This document shows positions 1-9,277 of a stretch of 64,000 bases of DNA, one piece after another. Location: positions 212,456,151 to 212,520,150 of the forward strand of contig CP136065.1 of the NCBI GenBank assembly GCA_032622095.1. Reading direction: 5' to 3'. The notes beneath the pieces are model-generated. The model did not search any database, had not been told where the DNA came from, and worked only from the letters and a program-made list of their open reading frames with translations. The translations under genes were made by a program, and so were the position numbers. Positions within the stretch are counted from its first letter, which is position 1; each line of letters starts with the position of its first letter. Origin of the DNA: Siphonodentalium dalli. Lineage: Eukaryota; Mollusca; Scaphopoda; Gadilida; Siphonodentaliidae.

Positions 1-1
1 T

Positions 2-462
2 TCTCGTGATCCAGTGCCTACCGTGGTCGGATTTGCAGATTGGGCTGCATCTATGTCAGACGATGCCAATTTCGCGCTGATGTACGATGTTATATTCAAC
101 TCTTGTTTGGCTTTAAACCTATTCAGAGCAGGCATGCGGCGAAACAACCATGAAGCCATATTATAAGCAATAGATAAGTTGTACAATTTAACTTTTGCGA
201 TTAACATGCAAATCTATAGAGAAATTCTTACTCGATACTTGTCCATGAGAGTCCAGAGCCCAAGACAGGTGACCGCATTCCTTAAAAACACCATGACATT
301 CACTCAATCTGGAAATCGGAGTGCTGGAGAGGGCGGTGATTTTATATTGGAAGCTAAAAATCGTCGAATAAAAAAATGTGGGTACCACCAGGCTTTCCTA
401 CGAATAAACAATGGGTCACTGTCTGTCGTAACCTCGACAAGATTGAAAAGGTAAAATGTTGA
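2..462 (+). pseudogene. DUF6589-like protein fragment, broken
   Basis: Read from base 2, the frame is coding-like into the window edge: about 54 residues containing FADWAAS, MYDVIFNSCLALNLFRAGMR and RRNNHEAIL, an in-frame TAA near 164, then YNLTFAINMQIYREIL, RVQSPRQV and SAGEGGDFILEAKNRRIKK. A one-base slip in the A-run near 370 moves the frame to WVPPGFPTNKQW and VCRNLDKIEKV, ending at TGA 460-462. The order 'RNN..A', 'VQSP..V', 'GEGGDF.LE.KNR.IK', 'PPG.PT...W..VCRNLD' matches my memory of the DUF6589 family, a multicopy family of unknown role in cnidarians and molluscs. With one stop and one frameshift it is almost certainly a relic. The 5' part lies outside the window. The family name is from memory, so moderately sure; that it is coding-derived is much surer. 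Confidence 0.55.
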
Positions 463-750
463 ACCAACAACTATATAATGAGCAAAATTCATACATGATA
501 AAGATCTAAACAGGTTCCAGATATAATAGCTAAAACAACTTATAATATGTCAGTAACACCGTTAGCTTTGGCATTTAAAGTTGTAATAAAATAACGGAAC
601 AATTTAAAGTTGTCAGCGAAAAAGAATATATGCAATAACATAGAACTATAAAATTATACCACAAACGGAATATTTTCCTTCATGTGGTGAAATCTCATCA
701 CAGCCTACTTAAAATCTTACTCAAACCTGAATTTAGCTTGACTGTCATTT

Positions 751-843
751 GTAGAATGAGGTCCGCAGAGGGTGAATTTAGTGACGCTATCCCGCATAGC
801 GGGATATCGTCTCCAAATTCACCATCTGAGGACCTCATTCTGC
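751..843. repeat. 93-bp imperfect hairpin
   Basis: GTAGAATGAGGTCC at the left pairs with GGACCTCATTCTGC at the right, and the arms continue inward through GGTGAATTT / AAATTCACC to a core GACGCTATCCCGCATAGCGGGATATCGTC-like palindrome. Arms are about 45 bp with a few mismatches. It is probably a small foldback element. No target duplication was resolved. Confidence 0.75.
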
Positions 844-1133
844 ATGGCCTCGTTTGCTATAGGAGACATAGACTCAGATTGAAGTTCCCAAATGGTGAAT
901 AGTGTGATAAACACCCATTGGGAACCTCGATTATGCAATGTAAACGTGCGTTGCGTGTGATTAGGAAGGGGTGAATATAATATATGCGTCAAATTCGCAC
1001 TTCTGGTGGGTTGATAACTGGAATGTCATAATAAATAGGCAAATCTTGTGGAAAACAATTAATGAATACATGTTTATTGATTAACTTATAATCATGCTAG
1101 ACTTAGACTTAAATTAAGAGTATAAGCAGAAGT

Positions 1134-1646
1134 TTATTTCTTAGATTTTTTTACAACCCGTTTTCCCCTCACCGGGCATTTTCCTTTTCCACAATCGGCC
1201 TTTGAACTGTCAGTCTCTGCCTCCGACGCTTGCTGGTTCACCTCCTCCGCCAACGCTTGCTGTTTGGATTCCTCTAAAACTTGCTTTCTCTTAAAAGCCT
1301 GATGCCTTTCCACCACGTGCTTTGGGCAAAAATAATTGTTTTTTTATATCTGCTGCGCTCAAACCAACTAACCCAATGCAAACACCGGGAACCCAATAAT
1401 TGCATGAGCCGGAGGGCCCACACCCTATCCACCGGCCGTTCTCGTCGCCCGGAAGGTCGTAAAGTATTCCACAAACCCTGCACCTGTTTTGTCCTGATAC
1501 TATGTCTTCATATTGGGTGGTTCTGCTGACCCTTCGCCTTAGCCGTGTAGGGGGCAGTTGGGGCGTTACTTCCTCCACAACCTTTGTCGATGTTGATGGA
1601 ACTTCATCTGTGGTCTGGTTAGATTGGCTCGGTGCATCATTTCCTT
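1134..1646 (-). pseudogene. PHD-finger-like zinc-binding protein fragment, frameshifted
   Basis: On the minus strand from about 1646 the frame reads a Ser/Thr-rich stretch, then RRRVSRTTQYEDIV, then CRVCGILYD...GRWIGCG...CNYWVPGVCIGL. The Cys-x2-Cys, Trp-x2-Cys, Cys, Trp-x4-Cys layout resembles the PHD-like finger at the C-terminus of many pogo/Tigger-type DDE transposases in invertebrates. The His expected two or three residues before the last Cys is replaced ('WVPGVC' instead of 'W-H-x2-C'). The frame ends near 1291, while an overlapping frame (1316 to 1134) carries a Gln/Glu-rich then Lys-rich tail ending KRVVKKSKK, so a frameshift near 1300 is likely. AG before 1646 could be a splice acceptor. 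No DDE catalytic core was found upstream. A host PHD protein is the alternative. Confidence 0.45.
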
Positions 1647-1983
1647 AAAACATGATTGTTTTTGTGTTGGCGATAAATGAACAAACCGTTCCACCATTTT
1701 GGCCATTTTGGATGCCATCTTTATAATTTCATCTTAAAAAACTGAATTAATTGTGATCATCATACGACTATTTCCGGAAATTTCAACAAATTAGTCGGTA
1801 ATTATTCCAATATTTGTTATGCAGAAATGTTTTGCCCACAGTTGAATTAATTTCAGTGTTAATGGGAGGTGGGAGGGTGGTTTGTTATTTTGTGAAATTT
1901 GTGGTCCATGATTGAATTCATTGCAGTGTTAATGGGTGGTGTGACGATGCTCTGCAATGTATTAACACAAGCATTGTAAAGTG
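1647..1983. other. Gene-free AT-rich stretch with a short duplication
   Basis: No coding signal on either strand. Around 1845-1890 and 1912-1945 a segment with 'GAATT.ATT.CAGTGTTAATGGG' occurs twice, about 70 bp apart, suggesting a small tandem duplication. Confidence 0.5.
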
Positions 1984-2325
1984 TCAGAATCGATTAATTA
2001 CAACAGAATAATGCTAACCACTGTCAATTATGGTATAACATTTCCCAAAATGTGTTATTTATCGACACTTGGTACAACGAAATATGGCCGTATTATCACT
2101 TGTTTTACAGTTATCCATCTTCATCCGCAATTTTGACCGAGACCATCCATTTGACGGCGTGTTTCTGGGCCACTATTATTGAAATAACAAACTTCACTAA
2201 TCTATATCTGATCACTCTGAGCTTTGGTAGTTGGGTTCCTCGACTCTAATCAAATATTGTTTACCCCCGAAACAAATGAAATAGTAATTGAGGACCCTTT
2301 GACCGGATTGAGCACATTTAACACA
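1984..2325 (+). repeat. Dispersed repeat TTAA-R1, copy 1
   Basis: From 'TCAGAATCGATTAATT' this segment aligns by eye with 28,595-28,945 and 43,178-43,470. Shared blocks include ATGCTAACCACTGTCAA, AATATGGCCGTATTA, ATCCATCTTCATCCGCAATTT and GTTTACCCCCGAA. The right end 'GGATTGAGCACATTTAA' resembles the TTAA-bounded right ends of the other copies. The short reading frames here are accidental. Confidence 0.65.
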
Positions 2326-2722
2326 AGCGAATTTATGTTACCACCCCCAATCGCATTGGATAAACCCATTTTTCATAATGTGGGATATTACGTTTTACTT
2401 TATTACTTTATTACTTATTACTTTAGTATTTTTAAATTTTACTTATAACATGCAATCGGCACACAATACAAATATTTATACCTGGTATTTAAGCCTGTAT
2501 GAATTTGATTAAATTTCAGTTGTAAGTTATTTGTAATTGATTATTAATACAAGGGCATGTATCTTATACCGCCCCTTAATCATATTAGATAAACCCAGTA
2601 CTCATAAATATCTATCTAATTTTACAATCAGCTCTTAACACCATGAAATTTTATGAAAACAGCCAGACGAATGGCGAAGTTCATAACGTCAATAGTGTTG
2701 TAATGAGTTTGATATGTTTCAG

Positions 2723-4320
2723 ATACAACGCAACATGCAGTCGGTAATTGGCACGGTAGCCGCGGTTGAAGACGAAACTTCCCAGGAACACGACTCCCGA
2801 ATAATCGACCTCGACATTGAGATTCGTGAGTGGCGAAAACAATTGAGGAAGTCTACGTTTTTGAACCCATTGGAAAAGAGAGTATCAGCTTCGTCTTTCT
2901 CTGGTTAGTTATTTGATTATTAGTTGCGCGGTACTATATATGTGACCCGCCATATCAAATCCAGTCGTAAGTCGGGATTTTTTACCCTGTGCCAATGCAT
3001 TCTCTTATATATGCGAGTCGACCATAGGTCGCCTCGCATATATAAGAGAATGCATTGGCCTAACAATTTTTTTTTCATTTTTTTAAAATAAATGTTTCTT
3101 ACAATTTTTAGGACATCAAATAAAAAAAACAACCATTACCCTGCAGGGAGCCCCACACATATATAGAAGCACATAGAAGAGTGTCGTCTGCTCATGTTTG
3201 TCTGGGGCTCTGTATGGGTGAATTGTTAAAGAATACAAGAAAAAATTATTAAAATTGTAAAAAATTGTTAGGCCAATGCATTCTCTTATATATGCGAGGC
3301 GACATATGGGCGACTCGCATATATAAGATAATGCATTGGCACAGGGTAAAAAAATCCCGACTTACGACTGGATTTGATATGGCGGGTCACATATATCATT
3401 CGGGTTAGACAAAATACCTGAACTAGTTTTAATGAACATCTTTCAAATGTGACAAGAGGAAGGTTCCATGTAAAACGCATGACCAATTTCATGTGTATTC
3501 ATATCTATTCTCCCAATACATTAAACGATACTTATCAAAGTCAAAAACATTAACTTTTCTCGCAAATATATAATGTTTCTGACATTTTTAGCATTATATT
3601 TCTGATCAAAACATCAATGCGTTTAAGGAAAAAACTCAACTTATCATATACGCGGTAGATATAAATGGCCGTATAATTAAAGATGAATGTATTATTTACT
3701 GATTATCTTAGTTCTACCCTGCCTTTCACATTTATTGAAATCAAGTTATCAGTAATTATGCTTTCCGTTCACAGGGGAACCACTCGACGACAGGCTGCAT
3801 TTGCTGACTGACACCTGCCTGCAAAACAGGGATGCATGTCTGACTGAAGTAGAAAAGTCTGGCAACTTCCGTTGTGGGTTAAAGGAACCTGTTCCTACAT
3901 TGAAGGCAATGATAGCTTCAGACATTGAAGAACTTGATAATGTCGGAGTTTGCTATGACATTGTAACTTTATTTTATACTCTTATATGCTATGGTATCAC
4001 AACAAAACTTTCCCGTGTATATATTGCTGATCGTTTGTTTAATTGTTTTCAATGGGATTCCCGATCGCCATATTACCAATGTTGAAACCAGAATTGGCTA
4101 TTTATTATGACATACCAGTAACCAACCATCAGCAGTGCGAAATTCACGCATATATTGTATTCATCCCTTGCAAAATCACATGCTGCGTGACATGCAACGC
4201 ACGTTTACCTAGATTTCGATTTGGTGACCTCTCGTGTTACCGTACATTCACTTCATGGTGGTCCGTTGACATTTTACAAACAGTCGTCTCCGAGTGAAGT
4301 TGTTCGCTTTATCCAATCAG
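2723..4320 (+). CDS. Candidate spliced gene, three internal exons, product unknown
   Basis: Three coding-like segments have compatible splice phases. Exon A 2723-2903 follows 'TATGTTTCAG' and is followed by GTTAGT; it encodes a basic/acidic helix-like stretch with LDIEIREWRKQLRKS. Exon B, about 3775-3993, follows 'TTCCGTTCACAG' and precedes GTATCA; it encodes GEPLDDRLHLLTDTCLQNRD and EPVPTLKAMIASDIEELDNV. Exon C 4213-4320 follows 'TTTACCTAG' and ends in the strong donor CAG|GTAAGA; it encodes DFDLVTSRVTVHSLHGGPL and SSPSEVVRFIQS. All junctions leave one base then take two, so the reading frame is maintained. I do not recognise the protein. First and last exons are not identified and the exon B donor was chosen partly for phase. 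It could be a host gene or an old mobile-element gene. Confidence 0.35.
2941..3391. mobile_element. Double-hairpin MITE, copy A (TGTGACCC ends)
   Basis: It is flanked by AT dinucleotides and starts TGTGACCCGCCATATC, with the exact inverse at the right end. The inverted arms run about 135 bp. Each arm contains its own 67-bp near-perfect foldback, 2992-3058 and 3273-3339, beginning CCAATGCATTCTCTTATA and closing on the inverse around a GTCGACC/GGTCGCC-like core. The ~210-bp spacer holds a third short stem, GAGCCCCA/TGGGGCTC. It is nearly identical to 17,089-17,549, so both insertions are young. It lies in the intron proposed between 2903 and 3775. There is no coding capacity, so it is a non-autonomous element. 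Confidence 0.85.
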
Positions 4321-4577
4321 GTAAGACATATCGAGTGAATGCTCTTGACCTTCAAAAACATATAACGTGTGAATACAAATGGCTAACTTTCTACTTTTTC
4401 CAACAAGCTCTGATTGTTTCACAAAACATGCTACCAGACGTCAGTAAGCCTTAATTAAAAACTCGCTAATTGCGCTTAATCCGTGGTGAGTCGTGGAGTT
4501 GTTTGTTTCTTTGTAGACATCCGAGTGTCAGGCAACTAATGTATAATCTTATCTTCCAAATAATAATATATCTTCAG

Positions 4578-6765
4578 TAGATACGCTGGATGATTACTAC
4601 TCAAAAATTATTTCTGCCCTCCAGAAAGCATCAAAGGAAACTGTACCGAAGGCAAAAATTTCCAAACACATTAAACCCTTCTCGAATGAAGAATTAAAGC
4701 AACTCCATTACGAAATGCGCACACACCGTCGTGTTTGGTTGTCGGGGGGGGGGGGGGCAGACGAGGCTCTGTTGATTCTGCATCATACGTTCACTATAAA
4801 TACGCAAAGCGGAATTTTAGACGCAAGTATCGACTAGCATCGGACAAATTTCAACGCGATCAAGATGTGGAAATAGATCCGTGTCTCTGAAGTCGACCAA
4901 AAACGTTTTACAAGCTGTTCAATGCAAGACGTAAAACCAGTTTAAATTATTCGTTCTTTCGGATTAACAGTGACGTTATTCGGGACAAAGCCGATATAAG
5001 TAGAGCGTGGACGGACGATTTTGAAGTTCTCTACACACCAGCTAACAACGATCCGCGCTTTGATTCAGACACATTCGCGCCAGTTTCAGAATCAACTAAC
5101 AATATGAGACATAGTAGTAATATTTCTGAAGTAGATCAACATTTGTGTTATGGTGTATCTGCCGGGCAGCCGAGGAAATCGTAAACTCACTTTCATATAT
5201 GAATATGAATAATTGAATATGAATAAGGCTCATGGCTTCGACTTTATAAATTATGAGCACATGATCTATATACGGCGGCAACGCTCTTCACGAATGTTTG
5301 GGTTTGTTATTCTATGCAATTTAAAAATTGGAACACGTCCCGACAGCCGCCAAGCAAGGGGTAATTGTAACTCTATTTAAGGGTGGATCAAAGCCAAACA
5401 GATCAATTTGGTAGCTACAATGCAATAACTATTCTCCCAGCAATTTATAAATTGTTCGAGAAAATCTTACAGCTTCGAATAAAAAATAATTTCCCTGGTC
5501 TCATTCGTGTTCATTCACTGCAGCATGGATTCCAGAAAGGCGTCAGTTGTAATATGGTGTCATATCTATTACGAGAATGCATACAATACACCGCCGAACG
5601 TCGTGCATTTCGCGCTCCGGGTGTAATATAGGCTGTTTTTTGTAATGCAATGGGCCATGGGGGTTTTATTTATAGAAATTAGTTTTTTTGGGACGCATTA
5701 AAAGTTGTAGTGCGACCCCGAGCCGAGTCCGGTAAAAGGTGTAGTTGGAATTTCAATTTCGTTTATTGTCGTTGATTTTGGTTTGTGATAAGCTATGTCA
5801 ATTACAAATAGAAGAAATGAAAAAGATAATTTGTAAAATGCGTATGTCAATTGATACGAGTTTTAAAAAGTGTAGTCGGAGACAGCCGAGTCAGCCACCG
5901 GTTCGTTAATTAGGTGCTGACCGGTGTGACAATTTGGAGTATGTCCCCTATTGGTGTACATAAGGTTTTCTATTCTGTTTGGATCGACGGCCTCCTTTTT
6001 AAGCTTGCAGAGAGGGGTTTCACCAGCAGGATGTGGTGTATATTCGACTCTCTCCTTTCGGGAATTCATTGCTCAGTGAGATATAATGGCATTTTCTCCA
6101 GATGGTTTGAAACCAAACAAGGTACCTTTCAGGGAGGCATATTATCACCCCTGTACTATATGTTGTATATTGATAGTCTTATTTAATCGTCAAATTTTGG
6201 GTTATGTATGAATACAATTGATTATTCTGCACCAACTCAGGCAGATGGTATGCTTTTGATTTCTTTGTCGGAGACAGGCATTAGAAATATGTGTAATATA
6301 TGTTATCAATATAGTAAAGTTCGTGTTCATGTATAACCAATCAAAGACTCATATCATCGTATTCAACGAATCGAAACATGAACACAACACAATGTCTCGA
6401 CAGTGGCAAATGGGTGATAAATATACATAATAGAGGAAGTCTCCTCAACAGCTCACCTCGGGATACCTGTTTCGAAATTCACATTCAACAGCGACCTTAC
6501 TGAACACATTGGGATAAGACGAGGAATACATATTTTCAGCTAATCAAATGCGGCTTGTATGCAGGCGGTACAACCACAACAAGCTCATACAAAATATATA
6601 AATGTATGGTATTACCAGCTGGAATGTATGGCTCAGAAATGTTATGGGGATTATCTCATACAAACCAAATGAAGCTCGAGATAATACATCGGTTCTGTGT
6701 CAAATATATTCAAGGTCTTCCATATCGGACACGAAAGGATATTAATCGCAATGGAAAATAGAGTC
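4578..6765 (+). pseudogene. Decayed LINE, linker and reverse transcriptase
   Basis: The 5' part (4578-4745) encodes YYSKIISALQKASKETVP and KPFSNEELKQLHYEMRTHRRVW, typical of the linker before LINE reverse transcriptases. A 14-G run at 4744-4757 breaks the frame, and LINE-like sequence resumes with YKYAKRNFRRKYRLAS and ISRAWTDDFEVLYTP. At 5401-5615 the RT begins: YNAITILPAIYKLFEKIL, LQHGFQKGVSCNMVSYLLRE. It resumes near 5965 with VWIDGLLFKLAERGFTSRMW, TFQGGILSPLYYMLYIDSL, and the C-terminal SYKIYKCMVLPAGMYG and FCVKYIQGLPYRTRKDI. The FADD-containing catalytic block is missing or unreadable. There are several stops and frameshifts and an apparent insertion at about 5632-5940. No endonuclease domain is visible upstream. 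It resembles L1/jockey-type LINEs of molluscs; the clade is unsettled. Confidence 0.8.
5632..5940. other. Insertion inside the decayed LINE reverse transcriptase
   Basis: The RT homology stops after the 'QYTAERRA' motif near 5615 and resumes at 'VWIDGLL' near 5965. About 300 bp of AT-rich unrelated sequence lies between. Ends and duplications could not be defined, so it may be an insertion or locally rearranged sequence. Confidence 0.4.
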
Positions 6766-9194
6766 AAGATGACAATATCTTGTCTTTATTTTCATATCTA
6801 ACTTCGACATTTCTGATCCAACATGGATCTTAGTTGACTGTTATACATATATTACAAACCAATAGATGTTTGCCCATACAATGTAAATATATACGCACCA
6901 ATACGTTCGCCGAATTAACTGCCTTGTGATGCTGCCATAGGCGCATATACCTCCACATGTATGCATATACCAACTTAAATGCTAACCAGCCATCATCTGT
7001 TCATGGCTATCCGGATTTATATATTCTATATTCAACCCACTGACCCGCAATACAAACCAAACTACACCGAGAGTTGAATAATTTACAAATAGTTCAAAAA
7101 CCAGTATCTGATTCGCGATTCTTTAACGATTATTTTCTGTCAAATTAAAACACCCGGCCACCCACACCTAGAATCAGTTGCGTTTGCACATGTAACCCAA
7201 AGAATCAGTTACATTTGCACACGTAACCCAAAATAACGAATTTAAGCGAACTTAAATCTGCACGTGTAAATATAAGCACCTGTCAGTGACCTCTGTATGG
7301 CGAAATCTTATGAAATAATCAAATTTTGCACAGACAAGCTAGAATATCACGGATGTTCGCTGACTTGTACATGCATATCAGACGACTATATACAGAATGC
7401 TTGATCACATTCATAATTATCCAATCCACTAGTATGTATGCACAAGTCTGCACCTGTTTGTTCAGCATAATAACACAACAATTCTTATACCACGGAGCAC
7501 GATTTGCCATCGCCATTACGAAATGAAACCGGCCAGAACGCCAACAGTAGATTGGGCGTATAATGACGACCTTTCAGGTCAAAATCACACGAGATAATCA
7601 TTTCTATGTCAAGCGGCCAGTCTGACTGGATAATTAAAACCAAACAACGACGTTGGTTGACCAAGGTTATGCGACGCGAATACATGTTGATATGCGCACA
7701 GGGACGCTGTGAGTACATTTTGGCATTCACTGTATAGGGCGTATGCGTGCACGTACAGGTATATATACTCAACCAGCTTAAAGCATATATTGTCTTATTT
7801 GTGTATTTGCATTCGTATTGTTTATCTTGGTCTTATCGTTATGATAGACATTGTGTATATATATTATTCATCGACAATATTTATACCCCCCATACCACGA
7901 TATGTATAATGGCACATACTTATTCCAAACCGCCGTCTGTCCATCTGTTCATTCCGTACTGGCTGTGAACTATTTAATTTCATTTGAGATATTTCAACCC
8001 TTGCCGTCAGTTCCCATGCAAGCATACTCGAGTGTTGAGTTCACATGGACTCCGATATTTATATATTTATACATGCATGCGCATGCTCCGCTGTTAAACT
8101 TTTCTAAAAAGTGCATCTACGTAATTATGTACCTTGTGTGCAATGATGTACACACGGAATATACCTTAAATCGGCACTCATTGACACGTGTGTGTACATA
8201 TACAAATACTACAACACTATTGCAACGTTCTTGCGTAACTTACGTGTACATGACAAACTTATGCCAATCTCGCCGTTCGTTCGTCCATCCATCCACATTA
8301 TGTACTATTATATAGTTTCTAATATTACTTTATATTTTATTATATCTATGATATTTCAAACCATAACGCTGTTCACTTGCGCGTGGTGAATGAATAACTA
8401 TTAGGACATTCATATGTATGTTATACAATACGTAGGCACTTATAGGTCATTTAAGTATTCCACACTTCCTCCAGTTCATATGCCTACTCTGTTTTTTTCT
8501 CCTTTCCATGGGGTTACTGTTACTCCTTGGGGGAGTTGATCATTTGCTGGTGTTTGATATGGTTTCATATGCCCTATGATCGTGGCCTGTTTTTGGCTAT
8601 TATAGCTATAGCCATTCAGCCGCTTTTTACTTAGTGTGTTTATGGACTGGAGCTAGCGAATACTCAGCATCATTAATGTTAATTATATCAAATTATCCTC
8701 CAAATTAAATGCGACACATAAACTATGCCTTTCTCAATGCTCGGTGCTGTGCTCAAATTAAGTAATGTCGATCGATAGATTCACAGCTCACGGTTTTTGT
8801 TATGATACTGAGTGAACTATCCATGTACATCCGTTCTTTTACAAATTGATAATGCACATTTAATTGGTGAACTATACGTGCAATGCCATAATATTTTAAT
8901 CATCTTCCCATCAGTCCCCGCAATCCAATAATATGAGTTACACCCAATGTAATGTTCTTTATCTCTTCTTTCTCTGTTATCTTTCTGCTTCTCCTCACCC
9001 CTTGTACCAAATTATCAACCATGATGTTCCACTAGAGCAGCAATTATTCATAGCCATGCACTACCATGCATCTCCATCAATATGCTTTTCTCATTACTAC
9101 AAACTTGCTATTTGTCGTTGTAAGCCCGCCGCATCCGTGAATCGGTGCCGATTAGGTCCATTTCCAGACAAGCATGCACTGTTGATGATACCTT
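6766..9194. other. AT-rich stretch without a recognisable gene
   Basis: Open frames here (for example 7,851-8,315) are low-complexity, rich in Tyr/Ile/His from ATA/TAC runs, and look accidental. A 31-bp unit containing 'GAATCAGTT.C.TTTGCACA.GTAACCCAAA' occurs twice in tandem at about 7,171-7,232. Nothing else is supported. Confidence 0.5.
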
Positions 9195-9275
9195 ATGGAT
9201 AATATAGACATGTACAGGGCCGAGTCGGTACGTTTCATGGACGGGCTGTCAGACTATCTGGGAGGGGACGACTAG
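9195..9275 (+). CDS. Short acidic ORF just upstream of the 2A-LINE
   Basis: A 26-codon frame starts ATG 9195 and ends TAG 9273-9275 (MDNIDMYRAESVRFMDG then LSDYLGGDD). It ends 3 bp before the open frame of the LINE ORF2. It could be the remnant of an ORF1 tail or a chance frame; there is no independent support. Confidence 0.15.
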   Translation: MDNIDMYRAESVRFMDGLSDYLGGDD

Positions 9276-9277
9276 AC

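Noticed and set aside
7851-8315. 154-codon plus-strand frame
   Set aside because: Low-complexity Tyr/Ile/His composition from ATA/TAC-rich DNA, with overlapping open frames on the same strand; no domain or splice context.
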